Positions 1 to 13,700 of a stretch of DNA of 64,000 nucleotides are shown one piece after another. Source of the stretch: Siphonodentalium dalli. Lineage: Eukaryota; Mollusca; Scaphopoda; Gadilida; Siphonodentaliidae. The notes beneath the pieces were generated by a model, which ran no database searches, had not been told where the DNA came from, and worked only from the letters and a program-made list of their open reading frames with translations. How positions within the stretch are numbered: position 1 is the first letter of the stretch; each line of letters starts with the position of its first letter. The position numbers were made by a program, and so were the translations under genes. The stretch lies in the NCBI GenBank assembly GCA_032622095.1, contig CP136064.1, positions 183,564,209 to 183,628,208 of the forward strand, in the 5' to 3' direction.

Positions 1-603
1 GTATGTGAATGTATCTTGCCCCGGATACAAATTTTATCGGGTCGCCGAGCCCGTGCGACGCCAGCTTCGCGCAAAATGCGCAGACCAGATCTCGGAAACG
101 GGTAGAGCTATCGACTTGAAATTTGGTTTTTGAATAGCCCGGACAACGTCGGGCTGGGTAGAGCTATCGACTTGAAATTTGGGTTTTGAATAGCCCGGAC
201 AACGTCGGGCTCATCGCCTAGTCTCATATATATTTTGAAGACCTCTGTTTGTTTGTTTGTCTGTATGTATGTCTGTATGTCATTTATACAAATCTACGAT
301 TCTCGACCGATCGGGACGAAACTTGGTACGTGTGTGTAGTTTGACCAGGCGGTCGTCGTTGTCGTATTGGCGAGCCCGTGCGACGCCCGCTTCGCGCAGA
401 CGAGAACTCGGAAACGGGTGGAGCTATCGACTTGAAATTTGCTATGTGAATGTATCTTGCCCCGGATACGAATTTTCTCGGGTCGCCGAGCCCGTGCGAC
501 GCCAGCTTCGCGCATGCGCAAACCAGATCTCGGAAACGGGTAGAGCTATCGACTTGAAATTTGGTTTTTGAATAGCCCGGACAACGTCGGGCTCATCGGC
601 TAG
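1..603 (+). mobile_element. tandem Helitron-like non-autonomous units
   Basis: A partial unit (1-221) and a full unit (222-603) end in the same 20-base hairpin (AGCCCG..CGGGCT), then CATCG(G/C) and CTAG. Directly after each CTAG the next unit begins with TCTCATATATATTTTGA. A 5' TC and a 3' hairpin plus CTRR are the known marks of Helitrons. The first unit has its terminal hairpin segment duplicated in tandem (100-155 and 156-211). No Rep/helicase ORF is present. The Helitron assignment is inferred from the termini only. Confidence 0.45.
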
Positions 604-840
604 TCTCATATATATTTTGATGACCTCTGTCTGTCTGTATGTCCTTTATAGAATCGAAAACGGGTTGACCAATCGAGACCAAATTTTGTATATAAGTGTA
701 AAAACCCACGGGGATCGTCGACGTCGCATTTTGGACAAGCTCTGAGCACCCTTTCTCCACTCCCAATCATCAAAATCACCGCAAACGCCACTTCGGGGGT
801 TAAGGCATCAACGATCTTTATATTGACCATATTCCGAGGT
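604..840 (+). mobile_element. start of a further Helitron-like unit
   Basis: Begins TCTCATATATATTTTGATG directly after the preceding CTAG and continues with a segment (from about 645) shared with 2925-3065: a cgggttgaccaatcgagacc-like stretch, then a stretch ending in ctccactccca. It loses similarity near 840, before the TIR element that starts at 964. Confidence 0.4.
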
Positions 841-963
841 GTTAAGGATTAACGCTCTTTATTACAATCGAAGCTGCTAAACGGCTACCCATGCGTAAAA
901 TACGGATGCAAAACGAAACGCGGAATGCAATTATCTCGATTAATGAAAGTGTCAATGACACTG

Positions 964-2420
964 TAGCTCAACTTGGAAAGGGAATAATTTCTTGTGTTAC
1001 AGTCAATGGAGTGATTAGGAATGTGTTAAGTTGAAAGGCCTAGTTATGCAAAGAGTAAAATCCAAGATGGCCACTGGCAGCCATGTTTTTTTGCCGAATG
1101 ACCCCAAAAAGACTCGTTCCCATTTACATGTCATTGTTAACATCCATCACAAATTTCATGATGATCCGACAAAAGATACGACCTGTAGCCTGTGTCAAAT
1201 TATTTAGTCATGCAAAGAGTAAAATCCAAGATGGCTGCTGGCGGACATGTTTTTTTGGCGGAACGACCCCAAAATTACTCGTTCCCATCTACATGTCTAT
1301 ATTAACATCCATGACAAATTTCATGATGATCAGACGAACAGTACGACCTGTAGCCCGTGCTAATGAATTTAATTATGAAATCCAAGATGGCCACTGGCGG
1401 CCATGTTTTTTTGCTGAATGACCCTAAAATGACTCGTTCCCATCTATATGTCAATGTCAACAGCCATGACAAATTTCATAACGATCCGAACAAAGGTACG
1501 ACCTGTAGTCTGCCAAAAGATTTAGTCATGCAAAGAGTAAAGTCCAAGAAGGCTGCTGGCGGCCATGTTTTTTGGCCAAATGACCCCAACATGACTCGTT
1601 CCCATCTACATGTCAATATTAACTTCCATGACATATTTCATGCTGATCAGATGAACACTCTGGCCTGTAGCCCGTGCTAATGGATTGAATTTTGAAATCC
1701 AAGATGGCCACTGGCGGCCATGTTTTTTTGCCGAATGACCCCAAAATGACTCGTTCCCATCTACATGTCAATGTCAACGCCCATGACAAATTTAATAATG
1801 ATCCGACCAAAGGTACGACCTGTAGCCCGTGCCAAAGGAGTTAGTCATGTAAAGAGTAAAATCCAAGATGGCTTCCCGCGGCCATGTTTTATGGCCGAAC
1901 GACCCAAAAATGACACGTTCCCATCTATATGTCATTGTTAACATCCATGACAAATTTCATAATGATTCGATCAAAGGTAGGACCTGTAGCCCGTGCCAAA
2001 CAATTTAGTCATGCAAAGAGTAAAATCCAAAATGGCTGCTGGCGGCCATGTTTTTTGGCCGAATGACCCCAAAATGACTCGTTCCCATCTACATGTCAAT
2101 ATTAATATCCATGACAAATTTCATGATGATCAGATGAACGGGAGGACCTGTAGCCCGTGCTAATGGATTGAATTTTGAAATCCAAGATGGCCACTGGCGG
2201 CCATGTTTTTTTCCCTAATGACCCCAAAATGACTCGTTCCCATCTACATGTCAATGTCAACAGCTATGACAAATTTTATAATGATCCGACCAAAGGTATG
2301 ACCTGTAGCCCGTGCTAAAGGAAATTGTTGACGCATCACACACGCACACACACGCACACACGGACGACGGACGACAAAGCCATGGCAATAGCTCAAGCTT
2401 TACAAAGTAAAGTTGAGCTA
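964..2420. mobile_element. TIR element containing a tandem array (TAGCTCAACTT / AAGTTGAGCTA ends)
   Basis: The 11-base sequence TAGCTCAACTT at 964-974 is inverted as AAGTTGAGCTA at 2410-2420, enclosing about 1.46 kb. The interior is mostly the tandem array at 1057-2330, followed by a CA/ACGG-rich tail. Ends of the form GAGCTAAAAA recur elsewhere in the window (18245, 44487). No transposase ORF; non-autonomous. Confidence 0.5.
1057..2330 (+). repeat. tandem array, 8 units of about 155-164 bp in a dimeric pattern
   Basis: The phrase 'tccaagatgg' or close variants starts at 1061, 1225, 1381, 1543, 1698, 1862, 2026 and 2181, giving spacings of 164, 156, 162, 155, 164, 164 and 155. Two monomer types are visible: one preceded by 'atgcaaagagtaaaa', the other by 'aattttgaaa'. 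They largely alternate, so the array is a dimeric higher-order repeat with one slip. Short ORFs through it are by-products of the repeat. Confidence 0.85.
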
Positions 2421-2544
2421 AAAAGGCAGAATGGGTTGTTGTGTCATATATGTCCTAGGAACAGGGGAATTTTTCTTCGGGTCAGTCTTTGAGGGACGGG
2501 TACCATGAATTAATTCATGAAAAACAAAATATGCAATGTTAAAA

Positions 2545-3550
2545 TCGAAAACGGGTTGACCGATCGGGACGAAACTTGGTACGTGTGTGTAGTTTGACCA
2601 GGCGGTCGACGTTGTCGTAATGGCCAGCTTCGCACATGCACAGACGAGATCTCGGAAACGGGTGGAGCTATCGACTTGAAATTTGCTATGTGAATGTATC
2701 TTGCCCCGGATACAAATTTTATCGGGTCACTGAGCCCGTGCGACGCCAGCTTCGCGCATGCGCAGACCAGATCTCGGAAACGGGTGGAGCTATCGACTTG
2801 AAATTTTGTTTTTGAATAGCCCGGACAACGTCGGGCTCATCGGCTAGTCTACTATATATTTTGAGAACTATGTATATAAATATATATGTGTCTATATATA
2901 TATGTGTATATATATATACTTTATAGAATCGAAAATGGCAGCACCGATCGAGACCAAACTTCCTATCTAAGGGTAAAAAGCCACGGGAATGGTCGTCGCA
3001 ACGTTTTGGAGAAGCTCCCAGCACCCATTCTCCACTCCCAGTCACAAAAATTGGCACTGTGGGGTCAATCGCGTTGATAGTTAAAGAGCATTCGTATCCG
3101 CAGTGTCGTTGATAAAGAGCGTATATATGCGTGTAGTGTGATTCTTACATCTGGGTCCGGACGTGAGCGTGACTGTATCCAGACATGAGCGTGTTGTGTG
3201 ATTCTTACGTACTTAGGGCTTCCTAGGAATTTCATCGGGTCAGTTTTTCCGCCCGAGGTGATCTTCACCTTGAAACGGGTACCCACAAATGATATATATG
3301 TGTGTGTCCTTTATAGACTCGAACCGATTGAGCTCAAACTTGCTACCTACGGGAAGTGTCATGGACGGGTTAATTTGTGACCACGACCTGACCTTGACAA
3401 TGATCAATTCAAGGTCAAATCGGGTAAAACTGGCGGATTTCGATGAAATTTTACACCTAGGTGCAGCATACGTTTCTCGGAAGCTGTTGCAATTGCTTTT
3501 TCGAACAAAGCCATGAGACGAACCATGCCAGTGGCGGGCTAACCTGCTAG
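2545..3550 (+). mobile_element. second cluster of Helitron-like units
   Basis: 2545-2847 repeats the body and hairpin-CTAG end of the 222-603 unit. The next unit starts TCTACTATATATTTTGA at 2848, contains a TATATA/TGTG simple repeat (2870-2925), and may end at another CTAG at 3547-3550 followed by T. The last boundary is the weakest because its hairpin is poor. Confidence 0.4.
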
Positions 3551-3699
3551 TTTAATATAAAAAGAAACTTAGAGTTGTCCATCTTTAGCTGTTAGAATGT
3601 ACAGGCATGCAGCTGTAAAAATAATTAAACTGTTTCTGCTGAAACCTTGTCTCCTTGCAACCATAAGCTCCTCCCACTAATGACAGCTCCAACTGATGG

Positions 3700-4060
3700 T
3701 GTGATAGAGATATAACTTTGGCTTAAAGTGATGTGATACACTCCGGTAGGGTGATCAAATAGATATGGGGAATCGTCTTGTTCAAAGTAGTGATTTAAAA
3801 AAAATATTATATCCAAATGACAACACACATATATATTAATTAAATGCAATAACTTTTGGTGGCGAAATCATTTTTGTTAGTTATCGCCGATAGTTGCGTC
3901 CTGAATAAAGTAGTAAATATTTATAATTGAGCGTAGGCTTCAGATTTTTGGCGATGTTAGTCGAATGTTACATTCCTTCAGTTAGCATAGCACCTGAATA
4001 CTAACTTATCAGTTTCAAGCACCAAACAAGTACATAATATGTCTTTTAAAATCAAGATAT
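3700..4060. repeat. dispersed repeat J, fragment
   Basis: Two stretches (3726-3790, 'aaagtgatgtgatacactc..', and 3955-4050, 'gcatagcacctgaatac..') match 58470-58550 and 58745-58840 in the same order and orientation. It is therefore a diverged copy of the repeat described at 58440-60500. The rest of 3551-4267 shows nothing else I recognise. Confidence 0.5.
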
Positions 4061-4267
4061 CAAGTTTTAGTGAATAACTACCAAACAGATTAACTTGAAT
4101 CGATAGGCCTATCGGTCAACTGAATATTCTAATGTCAGAATCTCTGATGTCAGTATTCTAGTGTGCTAATCTAATCAACTTGAACAAACAGATTTGAACT
4201 AAATATGAGATAAACGGACACTGTTGAGCCGGTTTACAAAATTTTCTCATGCTCAAATGTCTGGGTA

Positions 4268-4455
4268 CATAATGCCCTAAATAATCGACTCCTTAACCAC
4301 AGCAGAATTATGGGTAACTTTTCAGGATTTAGTCGGAAATATGGCTTGTTGCCAGCTTTCCGATGAATGGCAACAAGCCATATTTCCGACTAAATCCTGA
4401 AAAGTTACCCATAATTCTGCTGTGGTTAAGGGGTCAATTATTTAGGGCATTACTA
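4268..4455. mobile_element. foldback element family A (TA-flanked, Tc1/mariner-type MITE)
   Basis: Two arms of about 85 bases, near-perfect inverted copies, meet at a short centre. The outer ends read (CAG)TAATGCCCTAAATAATC and its inverse, although both tips are slightly eroded here. The CAGTA start and TA flanks seen in better copies fit Tc1/mariner derivatives. No coding capacity. Confidence 0.75.
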
Positions 4456-4696
4456 TATGTTCCATGTGGTTACTGGGAACAACACCCAAATGACTTCCTC
4501 TTAATAGATGATGGCTCCATCCCAGTATCCCATAGTAAACAAACACAGTTGTGCTCGATTATGCTATTCCTGTCTGCACGATGATGTATATATTTGATGT
4601 GCATTGTGCTCAATTTGAAAAAGTTGGCAGTTCTCGTTCAATCAGAATGTTTGTTTTATGACAAATATTCTTGAATTATAATGCTGGTTTACTGAC

Positions 4697-4786
4697 CTTG
4701 TTCTCCTGGAATTCCATCCAATCCTCGTTGACCATCTTGTCCCGGTAGTCCTGGAAAACCGCCGACACCACGTTCGCCCTTGAACC
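4697..4786 (-). CDS. collagen IV exon 17, last in window (residues 748-777)
   Basis: 90 nt, phase 1 in and out; donor GTCAGT, acceptor TGTTTGCAG. Ten uninterrupted triplets ending with a split Gly codon, so at least one more exon must lie downstream. I find none between 4696 and 1, hence the next intron is at least 4.7 kb long. Confidence 0.85.
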
Positions 4787-7700
4787 CTGCAAACATGCAA
4801 ATTCAAGTCTAAGATGTTTCTCCACTCCCTAGCTGCACTGGTTTTAAAGGTACTCAACCTGATTTGATGGTCCCCATATCATCCGATTCCAACAACAACA
4901 AAATTTTTTGAAATGCAGCTTCAGTTATAAGAATCAATTAATTGCCCAAATATAATGCTAACCACAGTCAACTAACTATAGTATAAAATTGCCCAAAACC
5001 TGTTATTTATCAACATTTTGTTCAACAAAATTTTGCCGGCTTGTCAAATATCTGACACAAAAAAGCCACTTGATTTTAATAGTTATCCATCTTCATCTGC
5101 AATTTGGTCCGAGACCGTCTTCTTGTCAACTTTTTACTGGGCCACTAAAAAATATCGGTGGTGAAAAATAATAGATTTAAAAAATTTATATCTGATAACT
5201 CTGAGCTTTGATTCCTCAACTCAAATCAAACACTACCGCCAGGTAAAATATAAAATTACTTAGGCCAGACACACAAATAGTTCGTTTCTCATGGAATGCC
5301 TAATCTCCAAATTAACCTGTGCCTTTTACATATTTAACCCTTGCATGACTGGACCTTCCTGAAATTTTGCGAATCTCCTGTGCCAATGCATTCTCTTAAA
5401 TATGCAAGCCTCCATAGGGAGACTCACATATAAGAGAATGCCCTGGCACAGGATTTTCAATGCTGCACCAGTGCAGCTCCCATCATGAAAGGGTTAAGAC
5501 TTGCCTTAAATAAATAAATATATAAATCTCCATTTCATAAAGTTTGATGATCGGTGCTTATACAAATTTAAAGATGGAGCTTACATGTCTTCAATGTTAG
5601 TGCAATGACAGTGTAGCCCGGATTTTTTGCATAATGTCTATTACCTCCTAAACCATCTCTTCCGGAATCTCCACGAGGTCCTGGTCGTCCTGGTAACCCA
5701 TCTTCACCACCAAGTCCGTTTAATCCTGACCTTCCAAAGTTACCTCGCATTCCTTTGTCCCCAGGTATGCCCGGGAGGCCAATATTTCCTGGAGCTCCAG
5801 CAAGACCATGCTCACCTATAATAATCAAATGAGGCCTCAATTTAACCTTTTCCATACCAAATGGATTCTCTCATTCAATTATAAATGTGTATGTTGGAAT
5901 GGTCTAGTACAGTAATGCCCTTAATAGTCACAGTAGAATAACCACAGCATAATTATGGGTAATTTTTCAGGATTTAGTCGAAATATGGCTTGTTGCCATT
6001 CATCGGAAAGCTCTCACTGAGAGCTTTCCGATGAATGGCAACAAAAGCCATATTTCCAACTAAATCCTGAAAAATTACCAGTAATTCTGCTGTGGTTAAG
6101 GAGTCGATTATTTAGGCCATTACTGTATTTCTTGTAGTCAACAATAGGTTATCAGTCTTATCTCAACATCTAAAAATAACAGTGGTTCATTTTATTTAAG
6201 GCATTACTGTATTCATTTGGAGGGACGTTCAGATAATAAAAGCAGACACGAAAATATAATACAAAGGCAGAAGGATTCATATTCATTGGTGAGAAATGTT
6301 CATATAATAAGTTCAACATATGACCTACGGTCGTTTGTTGAACTTATTATCTGAACATTTCCTAAGACAACTGCTCCTCAATGAGTATTTAGTAAAGAAA
6401 GGGTTAACCGCTTAATTACTGAAGGATTCTCCCATTCCCTCCTAAATTATATATCAGAATGGGCAATTCTTCACTTGTAGGGGAGATCCAATGATATAAG
6501 CAGACAGCAGGCAGAGAAATACTCTAAGGATTCATTTGTAGGGATGTTCAGCGAATAAGTTCAACAAACAGCCTACAAACAAATCAATGCAAATAAGTAA
6601 CTAATCAGCAGTGCGCAGCTAAACCTGTAGAATTTAACAAAACATTTCAACTTACAACAGTCAATTTATTATATATAAAGACCGATAATAGTTATATTAG
6701 TTTGCATTTTGATGTGTGAATGTCCCAGTCTCTGGTCTAAGAACTATATGCATGAATATCCATAATGATAATAAATATGATCGGCATACTAACTAAAAAG
6801 AAACAGTTCTAAATTGAAAAAGGGGCATACAGCCCTAAATAATCGACTGCTTAACCATAGCAGAATTATGGGTAACTTTTCAGGATTTAGTCGGAAATAT
6901 GGCTTGTTGCTATTCATCGGAAAGCTCTCACAGAGCTTTCCGATGAATGGCAACAAGCCATATTTCCGACTAAATCCTGAAAAGTTACCCATAATTCTGA
7001 TGTGGTTAATGAGTCGATTATTTAGGGCATTACTGTACCAGTAAGGGCATATGTAAAATAGTTGGTGCATTTCTGCAAATATTTTCCACCAAATGTTTGC
7101 GGTATTAATTTAAGAAAATAACAGATTTTTGCTGTAAATAGCGTGACATTTGCAGTAAATTTAAGAAATTTTCTTCAACATTCTCGGAATTTTGTTTTCT
7201 ATTTTTATTCTCGGAAATTGGCGAAAAATATGAGACATGAGGAATGTGGAAAATGAAGTTTTGCAAAAAATATTTACAGACTATGCAATCAATTTTGAGA
7301 CGTGCTTTAATAAAGACACATATAATGCAATATACACCCCATTCTCTTGGAGATTACAAATATACTGTTGAATTTTGTTCAACTTTCATCTGAAAAACCC
7401 AAATATTGTAATTTCGAAGTCGAAAAATGGTCTATAACTCCATCAAAAATCCTCAGACCGTGACCTTGATCTGCACATTCGGGAATGTTAATTAAGTACC
7501 AAATACAGTATAATTCGGAGTAATATTGTTGAAGTTAAAACTCCAGCACACCACGATGGATGCACAGATAGGCCGATTATATAGATAGTTATTCAGGGGA
7601 CAAAAAGCATAGGACACATAGTAGTTCTATTAGATGGTTTACGGACATCAGTATAAAAATATCTTGATGAAGGATGAAGGAGGAAAACAAAACAAAGGCA

Positions 7701-10700
7701 GGTATTGAGATACTGATTGGCGATCATTTCACATGATCACTGGTGAATTATTGGAATGGATGGATCAAAAGATAAGGGTTAATATAACATCTAGACTATA
7801 GAGAATTGCCATTTGAGACATCAAAAGGGTTTAAATCACCTATCTCTGTCATGTTTGACACAATGTAAGTCCAATCAAAGAGCTCCAGTGGTCTAGTTAA
7901 ATTTATTACATGATCCTACCCTTATTCCATTCAATAAACCCATTCTTAAATTTTGATATGAAACGTTCGTTGCATACACTACATCTCAAAACACTATAGC
8001 TTCCAATATTTTTCCAAAAAACTCTAATGAATGAAAAGCTTGAAAAGTTATTTCATTAAATATACGCCATTACCGTACTCACCCGGTTCAAAGCCCATGC
8101 CCGTGTTTAAGCCCACCCATATCTTTTGGCCAAATTCCATGCACAGGGGTATATTCGTGTTTACGCCCACCCCAAATTTTGGTCAATTTCAGCAGTGGTA
8201 AGTAAGTATTTTCTAATGATATTCCCCAAATAAATAATTCCAATATATAAACGGGAAGTATATTCGCAAATGATCGGTGACGGCAAGAATGCCACGAAAA
8301 ATGGAAAGTTATACTTCATAGGTAAGTGATAATATTAAATGAAATAAAATAAAATGAATCTTAAATTCTCATTTGTTTATTCAATTATACTTCCCGGGGG
8401 AAACCAAATACAAAAGAACTCACTCGCTAACAGCGTATAGCTTTAAAAACCATGTGCGGCTATGCGCGTGCAATACTTTAATCAAAGCGCACCTGTTCAA
8501 CTACAGTACTGTAAAAACATATTTTTCGTGTTCAGTGACAACGCACCGTAGGTATGTTCCTGCATGTGACCAAACACAAAGAACTGGCTTCTTGGTTATG
8601 TAAACACACAGTGGGTATAATAATGGAACAGAAGGGGGAACTTGTCATTCCAATGTCTTCCAACCTACGTCAACGTTATTCACTCGAAACCAAAATATAG
8701 GTTATCGACATCAAACTGCATTTTGTTCACGTTTTACAGTATAAACAATTCAGGAACAATAACACTAAATATTCAAACACGTGCTTTTTTCATTCGGCAA
8801 ACCTCGTGCTTTTTTATACGTTTTAGCAGAAATACAAGCCTTTTGTCAGTACTGTTAAATAATTACACTCACTGGCTTTTGTTAAACATGCAATTAGTCG
8901 CTATTGTAACATCCTCTATGTGGACAATGGATCACGAATAAAGCGCCGGGTTTATTGTTTTCCTAATCGGATTAAGTCTGAAAATTGATATAAACTATAG
9001 ACGTCTTATAGACTATAAGATAAGGGATTTACCCATAACCCACACTGCCGCTTACATAATAGTGTCATTTTAACTTGGGAATTTTGGGCAATAAAACTAC
9101 AAGACTTAAAGTGTTATCATATATTTTAATATTCACATTTAATTGAAAAATTACTTTCTCAAAGTAACTTATAAATACTTACCCTTACTTAATCTGGAAG
9201 CCGGTATATTTCCCAAATAATCGGCGTTAGATCGGCTTTCATAAGTTTTAATGTCCCGATTTCTTAGGATTTTTGGTCTGCAAAGGGCCATATCCGAGTT
9301 TAAGCCCACTTGGATTTTTTAGCTCAAATAAAACAAAGGCCCCCGGGGCCTAAACGCGGGTCAGTATGGTAAATACGTCAAAGAGTTTCTATTTATCGGG
9401 GACGATTTCTTTATGTGGGCTAACAACGCATAGTTATTACTTGAAATGTCATCGCATGCCTTGTAGAAGCAAATGTTAGTTTCACGTCCCATTTGTTGAT
9501 TTAAGTATGTTTTATCGAGGTTTTGGATCATGTAATAAATAGAATCTACAACTCGTCCCCAGTTTATAGTGGAATGACAAAACTTGTCCAGTAAATTATG
9601 TCTGGACCTAATTTATTGGACTCATTTTGTAAATTCCGCTATAAACTGGGGACTCATTGTAGATCCTCTATATATTCACTCAAAGATATAAATAAATAAA
9701 ACCAACACTTAAGAAATAAATACACGGTGTAGAGGTGTGTATGGTCAAGTTGTACCACAAAAAACTGATTGTAGGACGACGCGTAGCGGAGTCCTACAAT
9801 CAGTTTTTTGTGGTACAACTTGACCATACACACCGATACACCGTGTATTTATTTCTTTTGTAATACGACTGAAAGTTTATGGTCACAATTCGACTGAATA
9901 GTCAACGAAATACTGCACTTTTTCGGTCTCAGGTGAGAAAACATTTCGTGGTGTAATTCGTATTGGGCGTACTCAATTTCTTTGCATGGAGTACTCTGGT
10001 AATGTCTTGTCTTGTTATGAAATTCCCCCGTTGACTTTTCGAGGCACCTCTTCTAGAAATAATCGTTGTGATTGGCTAAAAAACGATGTGTTTTCAGCGG
10101 GCCCGTGCGTTTCATTTAAATTGTACAGGAAATACACGATTGTGGTCATTTCTGTTTTGAACGTTGTTGGGACAACATGAATATGATCATCGACTATGGA
10201 CCATTTTCCTTACACAAAGCGATCTAAATGATCTAGTTTACTAAACTAATCTTATTCCCCTTCTGTACTGGTGAACAAACGCTTTCATTTTCAACTTGAT
10301 TCCGAAATATCGAATATGATCGAGATTCGAATCGACGAATGCACAGCCCGGCCACATGGATTTATTTTGTCATTTAATATACTTATTAAGTAACTTTCTT
10401 TGGTCGTAACATATATCAATATACCATAACATCATTTGGACCATATTCATTGGCAACCAAACTGGTTTCAAGCGACAAATCGCTAGAAAATTCGCAAGAT
10501 TGTCAAGATGTACCAAAATTCAAAGGGTTACGGTGCGGGTGTACTCCGTTGATGCCCCGTTTGCGCGGAGTTAGAAAAGACGGGAAAAGTCGCGTGCGGC
10601 GATCTGAATAAACCGATTTTTTTCGTGGTACAATTGGAAAAAGTAGAATTGTACCACAAAACTGGAACGAGATAGCCATGGTAACTCGGGCCACTGGCCA

Positions 10701-13700
10701 ATCAGGACATGGCTTTTAAGCATAGTTAGGCAGGGTCGTATTACAAATTAATACAAACTGAATATCATGGGCAAATCATTGGAATTATAATTTTTTTTGG
10801 CATTTTCAGTAAAAACGTTGTCACAGTTAGTAAACTAATTAACTAAATTGCTGTGGCCTTACCTGGTATTCCAGATGTTCCAATTGGGCCGCGTGGACCA
10901 CGTGGACCTGGTAATCCTTGTTCTCCCTTTGACAATGTTGCACCATCTAAACCAGGGAAACCGTGTGCACCTGGGTCTCCTAAAATAAATAAAATTATGA
11001 TTGTTTACTGAAGTTAGAAACAACATGAATTAAAGGAATAATCTTAATTTCAATGTGTATATAGCAGTCAATAGATTATGATAAAGAAGAAGAAAAGTTA
11101 AAGAGTTTTAGTAAAGGGACTGTAATGTGTAGATGAAATTGTTTTCATTTCAAACATTTCTTCAATAAATGTGGGCGGCATGGTGAGCTGATGGATTCAA
11201 ATGTGAAATCCAAGATGGCTGTACCGCAGGATATAGTCGTGCAAAGATTAAAATCCAGGATGGTTGGCGGTGCTGATTTTTTTCATTGAAAATCCTTCAA
11301 ATTTGATAGTTCCCATCTAGAGGTCATTCTAAAGATACCTGTAAGGATTTTCGAAAAAAAAAATGGTGACATCAGATGAGGGATGTGGTCTGTAGGGTGT
11401 GCCAAAGAATTTAGTAATGCAAAGAGTAAAATACAAGATGGCCACTGGCATCTATGTTTTCAATTAATATCGCAAAAAATAAATGGCTCCCATAAAGAGG
11501 TCACCCGAAGATGCATATGAAGTTTGGCGATGATCAGATGAGGGATTTGACCAGTTGGGTGTGCCAAACGAAATTGTTGATGCACGGACACCAGTCCATG
11601 GGAAAAGTTCAAACTTGACTTTGGAACTAACTGTCAGACACCTGATATGGGCACATAAAACTACTGTAACATCATTTGATACTTCTCTGAAAGCCCTCAT
11701 GATGACCAACGTACATCACACCATATGTTATTGAGATCTGATAGCAAATCGCTGAGATATTAGCTTGGATGGACAGACATTATACCCTTCCATGTCTGGA
11801 GCTTCCTGAAATTTTGTGAAAACCCTGTGCCAATGCTATCATATATGCGAGTCTCCCATAGGGAGCCTCGTATATATAAGAGAAAAATTGGCCTAACAAA
11901 TATTTACTGTGACCCTATGGGAGACTCACATATATAAGAGAATGCACCGGCTCAGTATCTTTAATGCTGCACCAGAGCAGATCGCGTCATGAAAGGGTTA
12001 ATTAAGATAGATGGACAGAGGACCAGATGCATGTAATCAAGTATACACACCATTAACTTTGTGAGGGTTTAAATATATGATGCTACATACAAAATTGTTT
12101 TTGACAATGCATCAAACACAGTTTTGAAAAAATAACAAACCTTTTCTGCCCTGATATCCATCGAGGCCCATTTTCCCCTTTAGACCAGGAGTACCGGGGT
12201 ATCCAGGGCCACCTCTCTCACCATCAAAACCAGCATCACCAACACTTCCTCTGTTAGATGTTATGTCTCCAGGAATACCGGGTTCACCGCGAACTCCCTG
12301 TACAAATGAAAGAACAGACCTGTTTCTAAGGGATGGGAGATACTATTTGTATCAAGATACGTATCTTTATTATATGACTACCACCAATCCCTTACAAATA
12401 CCACTATTGTTTGGCGATAAATTCCGAGCAGTCGGAAAACGCTTGTCTGGTCGTGAGCCATATCGGTATTCTATGAATTCTGTATCAGTATCCTTTGAAT
12501 TCCGTATCAGTATCCCATGAAATTATGTCACCGGAAGTTGGGAACTATTTATCAGGTTGAGAGCGATTCTGACACTGAATCGGATTAAATGGCAGCTCGT
12601 TTGATACGGTGATCTGACATCGTCAACTCGGCGTGATACTGCAGCCCATATCACTTCACTGTAGCGATAATGTGTATATATATACATTTTGAGATTGCAA
12701 TTTGTATCTATATATGATTAGTGCTCCATATCGTATATGAAATTCTTACAATGAGGAAATAATTCTGAAATGTTTTTGACAGATGGAACCCAGAATCTGA
12801 CTTCAACTTGGCCTGTATTTTACAGATTCAAAAATGCATACCAAATGCATTCCATACATCACCTATGGAGGATTTTACTGCTACAGATCAAGGGATGCAA
12901 AAACTGCGATAAAAACTATCACTACACAAGGCCATGGGGCCGGATGGTATTCATGGGGGTATTCTCAAAAGTCTCAGTGACACCATTACTCCTATTCTTA
13001 CTCACATATACAACACCTCTCTCAAAACAGGCAAAGTCTCACAAGAATGGAAATTTGCCCATGTCTGCCCCATTTACAAGAAAGGAAACAAACGTAACCC
13101 CAACCCCATAAACTACAGACCAATCGGTCTCACCTGTATTTAATGTAAAATCATTGAACAGTAAAATTATGAACTTTCTCAAATCAAATAGCATCCTCAA
13201 CAAAAAACAGCATGGCTTCAGGAGCAAACACTCCTTCGAAACCCAGTTAATATAATTTATTCATCAAATCTCTACAAACTTCAACAAAAGCATTCAGACT
13301 GACATTATTGTTATGAATTTCACAATGTTTTTGATAAAGTTCCCCACCATCGCCTGGCCTGAAAAATGAATTACTATGGTAGCAACAGCAAACCAACTGG
13401 GTCTCCAACTTCCTGTCAGGCCGTACCCAATCTTTACTAATAGAAGGGCACAAATCTTCATACATTCCTGCTACCTCCGGGGTGCCCCAGGGTTCTGTCC
13501 TGGGCCCCATACTCTTTCTCCTATACATAAACTACATGAAACATAGTACCTTCTGACTCTTCATGGATGGCAGTATCATCTACCTCCTATATTCGCAACA
13601 CTAACAACATCGAAAAACTACAATCTGATATTGATAATGCAGGCTGCGATTCGATTCGCGTTCTGTTATTGCGTAAAAACACGGAATACCACAAAGACGG

